DNA from: Aureimonas altamirensis
GTDB lineage: Bacteria > Pseudomonadota > Alphaproteobacteria > Rhizobiales > Rhizobiaceae
Reading direction: 5' to 3'
DNA: 64,000 nt
Assembly (NCBI RefSeq): GCF_023702225.1
Contig: NZ_JAMQCO010000001.1
Span: 449,442-513,441 of the forward strand
The first letter of the stretch is position 1. Each line of letters starts with the position of its first letter. The notes beneath the pieces are model-generated. The model was not told the origin of the DNA, made no database searches, and saw only the letters and a program-made list of their open reading frames with translations. Both the position numbers and the translations under genes were made by a program. Of the stretch, positions 33,545 to 43,665 are shown piece by piece.

Positions 33545-34364
33545 CGGCCGTCTCCCGAAGCTCGACTTCCAGCGCGGCATTGGCGCGCTCGTCGCCATAG
33601 ATGATGTTCAGCAACACTTCGCGCATGGCGATGAAGTCCGGGCTGGACTTGATCTCGCGCGCGTTGCCGCTGGCCAGATAACGCCGGTTGAAGTCGAGAT
33701 CGTAGGTATGGGTGATGCGCCCCGGCCGCGGCGACATGACGATCAGCCGTGATCCCAGGAACAAGGCTTCCTCCACGCTGTGCGTGATGAAGAAGACCAT
33801 CTTGCCCGTCAGGTCCCACACCTTCAGCAGCAATTCCTGGATCGTCTCACGCGTCAGGGCGTCGAGCGCAGCCATCGGCTCGTCCATGAGCAGCATCGCG
33901 GGGTCGCAGGTCAGCGCCCTGGCGATGCCGACACGCTGCTGCATGCCGCCCGAAAGCTGGTAGATCATGTGGTTGTGGAAATCCTGGAGCCCGACGAGTT
34001 CCAGGTTGCGCGCCGCCCGCTCCTGCCGTTCGGCCTTCGGCACACCTTGCAGTTTCAGCCCGAAGGCGGTGTTGTCCATGACGTTCAGCCACGGCAGCAG
34101 GGCGTGCTTCTGGAAGACGACGCCCCGGTCCGCGCCCGGCGCGGTCACCTCCGTGCCACCCAGCATGATGTCGCCGCTGGTCGGCGCGAGGAAACCGGCC
34201 AGAAGGTTGAGCAGCGTCGTCTTCCCGCAACCCGAGGCTCCGAGCGCGACGACGAAATCGCCGCTCTCCATCGTCAGGTTCACGCCCTTGAGCGCGACGA
34301 TCTCGTCGTCGTCGTCGAGGCCGGGATAGATCAGGCCTACATTGCGGACCCTGAGCGTCGTCAT
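33537..34364 (-). CDS. tauB: Taurine-type ABC transporter ATP-binding protein
   Basis: A 275-residue ATPase. Walker [18 protein letters not shown] (residues ~42-58), Q-loop [16 protein letters not shown] (a TauB/SsuB hallmark), signature [15 protein letters not shown] and Walker [18 protein letters not shown] are all visible. It overlaps tauC by 8 bases and follows tauA by 30 bases. A nearly identical architecture serves nitrate and other sulfonate importers, but the tauA, tauX and tauY neighbours favour taurine. Confidence 0.9.
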   Translation of the reverse strand: MTTLRVRNVGLIYPGLDDDDEIVALKGVNLTMESGDFVVALGASGCGKTTLLNLLAGFLAPTSGDIMLGGTEVTAPGADRGVVFQKHALLPWLNVMDNTAFGLKLQGVPKAERQERAARNLELVGLQDFHNHMIYQLSGGMQQRVGIARALTCDPAMLLMDEPMAALDALTRETIQELLLKVWDLTGKMVFFITHSVEEALFLGSRLIVMSPRPGRITHTYDLDFNRRYLASGNAREIKSSPDFIAMREVLLNIIYGDERANAALEVELRETADV

Positions 34365-34394
34365 CGGGGTGCTTCCTTCGCGTCGCCCGGACGG

Positions 34395-35408
34395 CTATTC
34401 GGCTTCCTGCGCGAACGCAGCGTTCACATGGGGCGCATAGTCGGACAAGGCGGCGTCGATCTGGCCCTGGTCCTTCAGGAAGGTGGCGCTTTCCTGCAGG
34501 GCCTTCAGCGCGCCGCCGCCAAGCCAGGCCTGCGATATCTGCTGCTCGCGCGTCGGGTAGGCGAGAAGCTTCAGCGCGCCCACCACATCGTCGGGATTGC
34601 CGCCGATCAGCCGGACCATGCCCTCCACCTCGGGCGACTGGGCCGTCCAGGATGCGCCGTTTGCCGCGTAGTCGGCATAGGCCGCAGCCAGTACCCCGGT
34701 AAACGCCTTCATGAATTCCGGGTTCTCCTCCGCGAACTCGGTGGAGACGACGAGCCCGTCGAATGTCGGCACGCTCTGTTTGCCGATCTCGCCGGAGTCG
34801 GCGATGACCGTGCCCGTCTTCTCGATCTCGGACAGGGCCGGCGGCCATACATAGGCCGCGTCGATATCGCCGCGCTGCCATGCCGCCACGATCTGCGGCG
34901 GTTGCATGTTGAGTATGGAAACCTCGCGCGGATCGATGTCCCAGATATTGCGCATGGCGACCAGCAGGTGGAAGTGCGAGGTCGATACGAAAGGCACGCC
35001 GACACGCTTGCCCTTCAGGTCGGCCGGGCTTTCGATGCCCGACCCCTCGCGCGCCACAAGCGCCTCGGAACGGCCGATATCATCGAGGATCCAGAACAGT
35101 TGCAGGTCGACTCCGCGCGTCACGGCGGCGGTCGTCCCGGTAGAGCCGAGCACCCCCACGGCAACGTTGCCCGAAGCCAGCGCGGTGGAGATATCGCCGC
35201 CCGACGAGAATTGCCGCCAGTCGATCGTGTAGCCTGCCTCATCGGCCGCGGCATCGAACCGGCCATCGGCGATGGCCGAAAGGAACGGACCCACGATCTG
35301 CTGATAGCCGACGACGACATTTGTCTGGGCACTGGCCGCGCCCGACAGGAGGCCGATTGCCGCCGCCGTCATCGCTGCCCTGACGATACCCCGAAACGAT
35401 ACGCGCAT
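34395..35408 (-). CDS. tauA: Taurine-type ABC transporter substrate-binding protein
   Basis: A 337-residue periplasmic protein with a signal peptide (MRVSFRGIVRAAMTAAAIG to ASA-QT). Family features include VVVGYQQIVGPFLSAIADG, GGDISTALASGNVAVGVLGS, GVDLQLFWILDDIG and KRVGVPFVSTSHFHLLVAM; the last few are specific to TauA. The start is the second in-frame ATG, which gives the signal sequence. It is the first gene of the operon and is transcribed away from tauR, with TauR-like repeats between them. Confidence 0.9.
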   Translation of the reverse strand: MRVSFRGIVRAAMTAAAIGLLSGAASAQTNVVVGYQQIVGPFLSAIADGRFDAAADEAGYTIDWRQFSSGGDISTALASGNVAVGVLGSTGTTAAVTRGVDLQLFWILDDIGRSEALVAREGSGIESPADLKGKRVGVPFVSTSHFHLLVAMRNIWDIDPREVSILNMQPPQIVAAWQRGDIDAAYVWPPALSEIEKTGTVIADSGEIGKQSVPTFDGLVVSTEFAEENPEFMKAFTGVLAAAYADYAANGASWTAQSPEVEGMVRLIGGNPDDVVGALKLLAYPTREQQISQAWLGGGALKALQESATFLKDQGQIDAALSDYAPHVNAAFAQEAE

Positions 35409-35497
35409 GGATAGGTGCCCTCCAGTACGAATGGTTGGTCGATCTTGCCGGTCATGCTTGAACACACGTCGGAGTTTAACGAGGGCCGCGCTTTACA

Positions 35498-35543
35498 ATA
35501 GAGCCAGATGCAACCAACATTAGGTCCAGTTGCAACCGTCCAG
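35498..35543. promoter_or_regulatory. Candidate TauR operator: direct repeats of CTGGAC in the tauA/tauR region
   Basis: On the minus strand two direct repeats read CTGGACGGTT (35543-35534) and CTGGACCTAA (35529-35520), and a weaker copy CTGGCTCTAT lies at 35507-35498. CTGGACCTAA matches the TauR site CTGGACYTAA as I recall it from Rhodobacter capsulatus. Repeat spacings are 14 and 22 bases. The site lies only 9 bases before the tauR ATG, which fits autoregulation plus tauA activation. Confidence 0.6.
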
Positions 35544-35551
35544 GGACGGCA

Positions 35552-37063
35552 ATGGCGGAAATCTCGGAAGCCATCTTCTTCGTGGATCGCGGCGCGCAGG
35601 CCGGCCTGCAGTCGCAGATCCGCGAAACCCTCGTCTCCGGCATCCTGTCGGGCCGCCTCATTCCGGGCGCGCGGCTGCCGTCGTCCCGACGGCTGGCCGG
35701 CTATCTCGGCATCGCCCGGATCACCGTGACGCTCGCCTATCAGGAGCTTGCGGCGCAGGGTTACATAGAAGCCGGCGCGCGACGGGTGTTCCGCATATCC
35801 GAACAGGCTCCCGTCAAGCGCGTCCGGGCGCTGGAAACGGAGCGGCCGGACCGCCGGGTGGACTGGGAAGCGCGGTTGAAGCAGCGTTTCGGCGGTGCCA
35901 AGCCCATTCGCAAGCCTTTGGACTGGCACGGCTATCCCTACCCTTTCCTGTACGGGCAGATGGACCGGTCGCTCTTCGACCTGCGCGGCTGGCGCGATTG
36001 CGCGCGGCGCGCGCTGAGCCCCGGCGACTTCGAGCATATGGCCGGCGATTTCGCCGCCGCCGACGATATGCAGCTCGTCAGCTACATCTGTTCGCGCACC
36101 TTGCCGCGGCGGGGCATCAAGGCGCAGCCGGAAGAGATCCTGGTCACGCTGGGCGCGCAGAACGCCTTGTGGCTTGCCGTGCAACTGATCCTGCGGCGCG
36201 GCGCGCACGCCGCCTGCGAAAACCCCTGCCATCCGGACATCTTCGCAGCCCTGCACCATTCCGGCGCAAAGGTATGGCGCGTCGACGTCGACCGGATGGG
36301 CCTTCCACCCGGCAACCTTCCGGCCCGGCTGGATGCCGTCGTGGTGACGCCCAGCCACCAGAGCCCAACATCCGTCCGCATGCCGCTGGAGCGCCGTCAA
36401 CATCTGCTGGACGAGGCCGAACGACGAGATTTCGTAATCCTGGAGGATGATTACGAGTTCGAGATGAGCTTTCTGGCGCCGCCCATGCCGGCACTGAAGT
36501 CCATCGACCGCGGCGGACGCGTCTTCTATATCGGAAGCTTCTCCAAATCGCTCTTTCCGGGACTGCGGCTCGGTTATCTCGTGGCCCCCGCCCCCGTCAT
36601 CCGGGAGGCGCGGGCGTTGCGAGCGCTGATCCTGCGGCATCCGCCCGGACATCTCCAGCGCACGGCGGCCTACTTCCTGGCGCTCGGCCACTATGACGCC
36701 GTCATCCGGCGCATGCGCCTCGCCTACGCCGAGAGGCACGAGATCATGGCGGCGTCGCTGGCCGCGGCCGGGCTGGACATCGCCAGCAATGCGGCGAGCG
36801 GCGGCACCTCGTTCTGGATCGAAGGGCCGCGCGGCACGGATGCCGACCGGCTGGTGGAGGAGTTGCGCGCCGACGGCGTGCTGGTGGAGTCCGGCTCACC
36901 CTTCTTTCCGGACCCGGACGCCCCCTGCCGCTTTTTCCGGATGGCCTACTCATCCATCCCGGCGGACCGCATCGCGGAGGGCGTCCGCCGCACGGCACGG
37001 GCGCTGGACGCTCATCTGCCCAGCGCGCGGACCTCTCTCTCCGCCCGGCGGAGTATGTCGTAG
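35552..37063 (+). CDS. tauR: MocR/PdxR-type GntR regulator, probable TauR
   Basis: A 503-residue regulator. It has an N-terminal GntR winged helix (LIPGARLPSSRRLAGYLGIAR and VTLAYQELAAQGYIEAGARR-type region, ~residues 35-75) joined to a fold-type I aminotransferase-like domain with the PLP lysine in YIGSFSKSLFPGLRLGY near 325. MocR proteins sense PLP and an amino compound; TauR activates taurine genes in Rhodobacter. It is divergent from tauA. Its 3' end overlaps the convergent kinase gene by 52 bases, and both reading frames look real to their stops. Confidence 0.85.
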   Translation: MAEISEAIFFVDRGAQAGLQSQIRETLVSGILSGRLIPGARLPSSRRLAGYLGIARITVTLAYQELAAQGYIEAGARRVFRISEQAPVKRVRALETERPDRRVDWEARLKQRFGGAKPIRKPLDWHGYPYPFLYGQMDRSLFDLRGWRDCARRALSPGDFEHMAGDFAAADDMQLVSYICSRTLPRRGIKAQPEEILVTLGAQNALWLAVQLILRRGAHAACENPCHPDIFAALHHSGAKVWRVDVDRMGLPPGNLPARLDAVVVTPSHQSPTSVRMPLERRQHLLDEAERRDFVILEDDYEFEMSFLAPPMPALKSIDRGGRVFYIGSFSKSLFPGLRLGYLVAPAPVIREARALRALILRHPPGHLQRTAAYFLALGHYDAVIRRMRLAYAERHEIMAASLAAAGLDIASNAASGGTSFWIEGPRGTDADRLVEELRADGVLVESGSPFFPDPDAPCRFFRMAYSSIPADRIAEGVRRTARALDAHLPSARTSLSARRSMS

Positions 37064-38634
37064 GCGGCGCGCTTGCGGGCATGGAACTCCGCAAGGTCCG
37101 GGTTGGGCACGGTCTCGTCCCCGATGCCGCACATATGGGCGGCGGCGGCGGACAGGTCGGGGTAGGCCCGGGCGGCCACCGCGCCGATGATGGCGCTGCC
37201 CAGCAGCACCGGCTCGGCCGTCTTCGGCAGAACCACGCGCATGCCGGTGGCATCGGACAGGATGCGCCGCAGAAGAGGCGAGCGCGCCGCGCCGCCGGAC
37301 ACGACGATGGCGTCCAGCGCCACACCCTTTTCGGCCATGGCCCGGACGATGTCGCCCGTGCCGTAGGACAGGCCGCACAGGCCGGCAACGAACAGGCGCA
37401 CCAGCGCGTTCTCGCTGGCATCCAGCGTCAGCCCGGTGATGGCGGCCGTCGCGGCGGGGTCCGCCTCGGGCGAGCGGTTGCCGAGGAACTCGGGCACGAC
37501 ATGCAGGCTGCGCGCCAGCCGCGCCGCCTCCTCCACCGAACCGGCGGCCTCGATGGCCCGGCGCTCCAGTTCGCTGAGCAGCGACAGGCCGCGTGCCTCC
37601 GCCGCCTGTCGCACGGCGGCATGGGCGGGATGCAGCGATACCAGGAAGTCGAGCCCGGCGCCGTAGGCGGATTGGCCCCCCTCGAGCAGCCAGTAACCCG
37701 GCAGGAGCGAATCCCGGTATGGGCCCCACACGCCGTCGACGAAGGCCGCCTCCCGCGTGACCGCCATGGCGCAGGACGAGGTGCCCATGATGAAGGCGAG
37801 TTCCGAGGCGGGCTCCGCCGCGACGCCGTCGCGGCTGGCGCCCAGCGTGCCGATGCCGCCCGCATGGGCGTCGATGGCCGGTGCGCCGACGGCCGTGCCG
37901 GGCAGCAGCCCCAGCTCTTCCGCCGCCGCCGGGGTGAGGCCGCCGCTGATCGGCTCGCCGATGTCGACGACATCCGTTCCGATGCGGGCGAAGCCCTCCT
38001 CCGCGAGTTCGCCGAGGCCGATCGTATGGAAGTAATCCGGATCCCACCGCCGCTCATGCGCGAGGTAGGTCCATTTGCAGGTGAGCGTGCAGACGGAGCG
38101 GGTCAGGCTGCCCGTGGCCCGGAAGGTGAGATAATCCGCAAGGTCGAAGAAATGCTCGGCATCGGCGAAGATGGCGGGCCGGTTCTCCTTCAGCCAGAGG
38201 AGCTTCGGCGTCTCCATCTCGGGCGAGATGACGCCGCCGACATAGCGCAGCACCTTGTGGCCCGTCGCGTTTATGCGGGCTGCCTGGTCCAGCGCCCGGT
38301 GGTCCATCCACACGATGATATCGCGCGCCGCATCCTCGCTCGGCCCGACGGGCAGGCCCTTGCCGCCCGGGCCCACCACGACGAGGGAGCATGTGGCGTC
38401 GAAGCCGAGGCCGCGCACGGCCGACGGGTGGATGCCCGATTGCGCCATGGCCTCGCGCACCGATGCCACGACGGCCGCCCAGATATCTTCGGACGATTGC
38501 TCGACGATATCGTGCTCGCCCCGCCAGATGCGGATATCGCGCCTGGCGGTGCCGAGCAGATCGCCCTTTTCGTCGAAAACCCCTGCCCGCGCACTCCCCG
38601 TGCCGACATCGACCCCAATGAATGCGTCCATCAT
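37012..38634 (-). CDS. FGGY-family pentulose kinase (probable D-ribulokinase)
   Basis: A 540-residue sugar kinase of the FGGY family, closest in feel to the D-ribulokinase group. N-terminal phosphate-binding motif FIGVDVGTGSARAGVFDEKG (residues 4-23), then GLGFDATCSLVVV, DHRALDQAARINATGH and the FGGY-like ATP region GDIVRAMAEKGVALDAIVVSGG-type stretch near 430 (VVSGGAARSPLLRRI). Start is ATG-ATG; either could be used, and AAGGGA directly precedes. It is the last gene of a pentitol importer and dehydrogenase operon, five bases from the dehydrogenase. Phosphorylation of D-ribulose to D-ribulose 5-phosphate fits best. Confidence 0.83.
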   Translation of the reverse strand: MMDAFIGVDVGTGSARAGVFDEKGDLLGTARRDIRIWRGEHDIVEQSSEDIWAAVVASVREAMAQSGIHPSAVRGLGFDATCSLVVVGPGGKGLPVGPSEDAARDIIVWMDHRALDQAARINATGHKVLRYVGGVISPEMETPKLLWLKENRPAIFADAEHFFDLADYLTFRATGSLTRSVCTLTCKWTYLAHERRWDPDYFHTIGLGELAEEGFARIGTDVVDIGEPISGGLTPAAAEELGLLPGTAVGAPAIDAHAGGIGTLGASRDGVAAEPASELAFIMGTSSCAMAVTREAAFVDGVWGPYRDSLLPGYWLLEGGQSAYGAGLDFLVSLHPAHAAVRQAAEARGLSLLSELERRAIEAAGSVEEAARLARSLHVVPEFLGNRSPEADPAATAAITGLTLDASENALVRLFVAGLCGLSYGTGDIVRAMAEKGVALDAIVVSGGAARSPLLRRILSDATGMRVVLPKTAEPVLLGSAIIGAVAARAYPDLSAAAAHMCGIGDETVPNPDLAEFHARKRAAYDILRRAEREVRALGR

Positions 38635-38638
38635 TCCC

Positions 38639-39415
38639 TTACCAGCAGGTGTAGCCTCCGTCGGCGACGACGATGGAGCCCGTCAGCAGGCTGGAGGCAT
38701 CGGAAGCCAGGAAATGCACGACGGACGCGATCTCCTCGGGCTGACCGACCCTCCCCATCGGCGTCATGTCCAGCCACACCTTATACATTTCGGGGCTCTC
38801 TTCCATACCAAAGCGCGTCAGCGGCGTTTCGATATAGGTCGGCGCGACCGCGTTGACGCGCACGCCGCGCTGGCCCCACTCCGCCGCAAGCGATTTCGTC
38901 AGGTGGTGCACGGCCGCCTTCGACGCGTTGTAGAAGGCCTGCGGCTGCGGCTTGTTGACGATGAAGCCCGACATCGAGCCGATATTGACGATGGCGCCCG
39001 AACCGCCCTCCAGCATCTTGCGCCCGAACTCGCGGCAGCACCAGAACAGGCCGTCCACATTGACGTCCATGTGGAACCGCCAATGCTCGTCGCTCGTGTC
39101 TTCCGCGCGCACGTCCGACTTGGCGACACCCGCATTGTTGACCAGGATGTCGACCCGGCCGTGATCGGTCACCACCTTGTCGGCCAGCGCCGCGACGTCG
39201 GCGGATCTGGTCACGTCCAGCGTGGCGCCGAAGGCCTTGGCGCCCCTGGCGGTCAGCCGCTCCACGGCGCCCCTGACGCGCTCGCCGTCCATATCGGCGA
39301 CGATCACCGTCGCGCCGGCCTCGGCGAGGGCATTGGCGCATGCTTCCCCGATGCCCTGGCCGGCGCCCGTCACGACGGCGACCTTGCCGTCCAGTTTCAG
39401 CTTCTCGAGATACAT
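38639..39415 (-). CDS. Short-chain dehydrogenase, D-arabinitol 2-dehydrogenase-like
   Basis: A 258-residue NAD(P)-dependent SDR. The cofactor motif is VVTGAGQGIGEACA near 12-25, NNAG near 91, catalytic Ser in IGSMSG and Tyr/Lys in YNASKAAVHHL near 157-167. The C-terminal ending TGSIVVADGGYTCW recalls D-arabinitol and sorbitol dehydrogenases of fungi and bacteria, the former producing D-ribulose. It stands between the importer ATPase and a pentulose kinase, so oxidation of an imported pentitol to D-ribulose is likely. Substrate could also be ribitol or sorbitol. The start MYLEKLKLDGK removes a long spurious upstream frame. Confidence 0.84.
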   Translation of the reverse strand: MYLEKLKLDGKVAVVTGAGQGIGEACANALAEAGATVIVADMDGERVRGAVERLTARGAKAFGATLDVTRSADVAALADKVVTDHGRVDILVNNAGVAKSDVRAEDTSDEHWRFHMDVNVDGLFWCCREFGRKMLEGGSGAIVNIGSMSGFIVNKPQPQAFYNASKAAVHHLTKSLAAEWGQRGVRVNAVAPTYIETPLTRFGMEESPEMYKVWLDMTPMGRVGQPEEIASVVHFLASDASSLLTGSIVVADGGYTCW

Positions 39416-39444
39416 GATGCGTGTCCTAGACTGTTCGGGTTTGG

Positions 39445-40446
<1,002 letters not shown>

Positions 40447-40456
40447 GCCGGGTTCC

Positions 40457-41287
40457 TCACTTGACGGCGCCGAAGGTCAGGCCGCGCACGAGCTGCCTCT
40501 GCGAGAACCACCCGATGATGAGGATGGGCGCGATGGCGAGCGTCGATGCGGCCGACAGCTTGGCGTAGAAATTGCCCTGCGGGCTGGAGAAGGATGCGAT
40601 GAAGGCCGACAACGGCGCGGCGTTGGTGGTGGTCAGGTTGAGCGTCCAGAACGCCTCGTTCCAGGCCAGGATCACCGACAGGAGCACCGTCGACGCGATG
40701 CCGGGCACGGCCATCGGCGCCAGCACGTGCAGGATCTCGTGGCGCAGCGACGCGCCATCCATGCGTGCCGCTTCCAGGATCTCGCCCGGTATCTCCTTGA
40801 AGTAGGTGTAGAGCATCCACACCATGATCGGCAGGTTGATCAGGAACAAGACGCCGATCAATCCGGCCCTGGTATCCAGTAGGTTGAAGTCCCGGAACAG
40901 GAGGTAGATCGGCACCAGCACGCCCACTGCCGGCAGCATCTTGGTGGACAGCATCCAGAGCAGGATGTCCTTGGTGCGCTTGCCGGGCGAAAAGGCCATG
41001 GCCCAGGCCGCCGGCACCGCGAAGAGGAGGCCGATGAAGGTGGAGCCGAGCGACAGGTACACCGAGTTCATCATGAAGCGGAAATAGTTCGAGCGCTGGT
41101 TCACCTCGACGTAATTCTCCAGCGTCCAGTCGAAGAACAGGTATTTCGGCGGGATCGCGATGGCGTCCAGCTCCGACTTGAACGAGGTCAGGACCGTCCA
41201 GAGCACCGGAAAGAAGATCAGCAGGCCGACGAGCCAGCCGATGACGGTGAATGTCAGCTTGCGGCGGGTGGAGACTGCGCGCGCCAT
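40457..41287 (-). CDS. Polyol ABC transporter permease (MalG/SmoG type)
   Basis: A 276-residue CUT1 permease with six hydrophobic segments. It shows [20 protein letters not shown] near 35, the docking loop [20 protein letters not shown] near 170 and a C-terminal [13 protein letters not shown], all standard for MalG-type proteins. The ATG at [10 protein letters not shown] is chosen because it starts the family region; an open frame running further upstream overlaps the other permease and is spurious. It is 5 bases after the partner permease gene. Confidence 0.9.
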   Translation of the reverse strand: MARAVSTRRKLTFTVIGWLVGLLIFFPVLWTVLTSFKSELDAIAIPPKYLFFDWTLENYVEVNQRSNYFRFMMNSVYLSLGSTFIGLLFAVPAAWAMAFSPGKRTKDILLWMLSTKMLPAVGVLVPIYLLFRDFNLLDTRAGLIGVLFLINLPIMVWMLYTYFKEIPGEILEAARMDGASLRHEILHVLAPMAVPGIASTVLLSVILAWNEAFWTLNLTTTNAAPLSAFIASFSSPQGNFYAKLSAASTLAIAPILIIGWFSQRQLVRGLTFGAVK

Positions 41288-41292
41288 GGGTC

Positions 41293-42165
41293 TCAGGCCT
41301 CCAGGTTCTTGCCGATGATGCGGATCAGGAAGATCGCGACGATGTTCGCCAGCACCACGGCCACGATACCGCCGGCCGATGCGCCGCCGACGTCGAACTG
41401 CAGCAGGGCCTGGCTGTAGACGAGGTAGGGAATATTGGTCGTCTGCAGGCCCGGGCCGCCACTGGTGGTGACGTAGATTTCGGCGAAGATGGACAGAAGA
41501 AAGATCGTCTGGATCAGCACCACCACCGTTATGGCGCGGGCCATGTGCGGCAACGTGATGTACCAGAAGATCGACAGGGCGCCTGCGCCGTCCATCTCGG
41601 CCGCCTCGCGCTGGTCTTCCGACAGCGACTGGAGGGACGTCAGCAGGATGAGCGTGGAAAAGGGCAGCCATTGCCAGGCGACGATGATGATGACCGCCGT
41701 CAGCGGCGCGACCGAGAACCAGTCTACGGCGCCGATGCCGACGGCGTTGAGCGCCTGCCCGATCACGCCGTAGACCGGGTTCATCATCATGTTCTTCCAC
41801 ACCAGCGCGGCAACGGTGGGCATGACGAAGAAGGGCGCGATCACCAGCAGGCGCACGATGTTGACGCCCCAGAAGGCCTGGTCCAGCAGCAGGGCGAGCA
41901 GGATGCCGCCGCACACGGTGATGACGAGGACACCCGCGACGAGAGCCAGCGTATTGCGCAGCGCGGTGAAGAAGGCCGGGTCCGACAGGAAGAACCTGTA
42001 GTTCGTCAGGCCGATGAAGGGCGTCTCGGCCGGATTGAACAAATTATAGTTCAGGGTCGAGAAATACAGGGTCAGCGACAGCGGCACGATCATCCAGATC
42101 AGGAGCGCGATCACCGAGGGCGCCAGCATCAGCCGGGCGGCCGTATGCGTCTTTGCGGTAGCCAT
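41293..42165 (-). CDS. Polyol ABC transporter permease (MalF/SmoF type)
   Basis: A 290-residue CUT1 permease. Features: LMLAPSVIALLIWMIVPLSL near 12-31, IGLTNYRFFLSDPAFFTAL, MPTVAALVWKNMMMNPVYG and the docking loop EAAEMDGAGALSIFWYITLP near 190. The start MATAKTHTAARL lies 96 bases inside a longer open frame with no family support. It lies 156 bases downstream of the binding-protein gene; a strong hairpin in that gap may uncouple expression of the two. Confidence 0.9.
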   Translation of the reverse strand: MATAKTHTAARLMLAPSVIALLIWMIVPLSLTLYFSTLNYNLFNPAETPFIGLTNYRFFLSDPAFFTALRNTLALVAGVLVITVCGGILLALLLDQAFWGVNIVRLLVIAPFFVMPTVAALVWKNMMMNPVYGVIGQALNAVGIGAVDWFSVAPLTAVIIIVAWQWLPFSTLILLTSLQSLSEDQREAAEMDGAGALSIFWYITLPHMARAITVVVLIQTIFLLSIFAEIYVTTSGGPGLQTTNIPYLVYSQALLQFDVGGASAGGIVAVVLANIVAIFLIRIIGKNLEA

Positions 42166-42273
42166 GGCGGTTCGTCCGGCGGTTCGGCGTCGCGGTCGCG
42201 CGCTCGGCGCGGGCGCTCCGCCCTTGCGGAAGGATGGTCGGAAACGATGTCCCCGCCGCACGCGGCGGATGTG

Positions 42274-42307
42274 CGGCCGCTCCGGGGGGAGTGTCCCGGA
42301 GCGGCCG
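42274..42307 (-). terminator. Strong intercistronic hairpin between binding-protein and permease genes
   Basis: A perfect 13-bp stem CGGCCGCTCCGGG / CCCGGAGCGGCCG with an 8-base loop lies 15 bases after the binding-protein stop. A second, smaller hairpin CCGCCG-CACG-CGGCGG follows toward the permease gene. There is no T-run, so partial termination or mRNA 3'-end protection is more likely than a full stop. Confidence 0.65.
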
Positions 42308-42321
42308 GCCTGGCGCGGGTG

Positions 42322-43638
42322 CTACTTGATGTACCCGCCGCGCGTCATCTCACGCACCGCCGTCTGCTGGGCCGCGCTGAGCGCCTGCTCTACCGGCATG
42401 GAGCCGGCGACGGCTGCCGCCATCTGCTGCCCGACCGCCGTGCCGAGCCCCTGGAATTCGGGTATGGCGGCAAATTGCAGGCCGACATAGGGCTTGTCCG
42501 CGGTGATGGCCGGATCGGCGTTGTTGATCGCCTGCAGCGTCGCGGCGGCAAACGGTGCGGCGCTGGTATATTCGCTGTTCTCGTAGAGCGAGGTGCGCGT
42601 GCCGGGAGGCACGTTGGCCCAGCCTTCCTTCTGCGCGACGAGGTCCAGATAGGCCTTGGACGTCGCCCAGGAGATGAAGGTCTCCGCTGCATCGGACTTC
42701 TGCGAACCGGCCGGAATGGCCAGCGACCACGCCCACAACCAGTTGGCGCCGCTGTTCGGGCAGTTGTCGATGCCGCAGGGGAACGGCGCGAAGCCGACCT
42801 TGTCGGCGACCTGGCTTTCCTTCGGGTTGGTGACGAAGGAGGCCGCCACCGTCGCGTCCATCCACATGGCGCAGCGGCCCTGGTTGAAGAGCGACAGGTT
42901 TTCGTTGAAGCCGTTCGACGCGGCGCCCGGAGGGCCGAATTTGGTCATCAGGTCCACATACATGGCGACGGCCGTCTTCCAGCCTTCGCTTTCGAACTGC
43001 GGCTGCCAGTTGGCATCGAAATAATTGGCGCCGAACGACCGCGCCATCGAGCCGAGGAAGGCCATGTTCTCGCCCCAGCCGGGCTTGCCGCGCAGGCAGA
43101 TGCCGTAGACGTCGGGGTTCGACGCCTTGATCTTCTCGGCCGCCTCCGCGATGAACTGCCATGTCGGCGCTTCCGGCATGGTCAGTCCGGCCGCCTCGAA
43201 CAGGTCCGTGCGGTACAGCGTCATCGCGCTTTCGGCATAGAAGGGCGCCGCATAGAGCGTCCCGTCCTGGGACAGGGCCTCGCGGATGGGCGGCAGGATG
43301 TCGTCGACGTCGTAGTCCGCCCCCAGATTGTTCAGCGGCAGGAGCCACTGGTTCTTCGCCCAGATCGGCACCTCGTAGGTACCGATGGTCATGACGTCGA
43401 ACTGGCCGCCCTTCGTGGCGATATCGGTCGTCACGCGTTGGCGAAGCACGTTTTCTTCCAGCGTGACCCAGTTGACCTGGATGTCGGGGTGCTGCGCGGT
43501 GAATTCCTGCGTCAGACCCTGCATGCGGATCATGTCGCCGTTGTTGACCGTCGCGACGGTCAGGGTCTGTTGTGCGGCCGCCGGGCCTGCAAGGGCCAGA
43601 AGCGACGCTGCGCCAGCCAGAAGCGCCTGTCTGATCAT
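42322..43638 (-). CDS. Polyol ABC transporter substrate-binding protein
   Basis: A 438-residue periplasmic receptor of extracellular solute-binding family 1. The signal peptide is MIRQALLAGAASLLALAGPAAA-QQ, with the ATG chosen accordingly. The mature sequence shows LTVATVNNGDMIRMQGLTQEF, FDVMTIGTYEVPIWAKNQWL and YAAPFYAESAMTLYRTDLFEAAG, resembling the sorbitol/mannitol binding proteins SmoE. It is the first gene of the operon, with a SorC-family regulator upstream on the same strand and a palindromic operator candidate in between. Confidence 0.9.
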   Translation of the reverse strand: MIRQALLAGAASLLALAGPAAAQQTLTVATVNNGDMIRMQGLTQEFTAQHPDIQVNWVTLEENVLRQRVTTDIATKGGQFDVMTIGTYEVPIWAKNQWLLPLNNLGADYDVDDILPPIREALSQDGTLYAAPFYAESAMTLYRTDLFEAAGLTMPEAPTWQFIAEAAEKIKASNPDVYGICLRGKPGWGENMAFLGSMARSFGANYFDANWQPQFESEGWKTAVAMYVDLMTKFGPPGAASNGFNENLSLFNQGRCAMWMDATVAASFVTNPKESQVADKVGFAPFPCGIDNCPNSGANWLWAWSLAIPAGSQKSDAAETFISWATSKAYLDLVAQKEGWANVPPGTRTSLYENSEYTSAAPFAAATLQAINNADPAITADKPYVGLQFAAIPEFQGLGTAVGQQMAAAVAGSMPVEQALSAAQQTAVREMTRGGYIK

Positions 43639-43665
43639 GAGGATGAGGGCCTCCCAACCCATATG

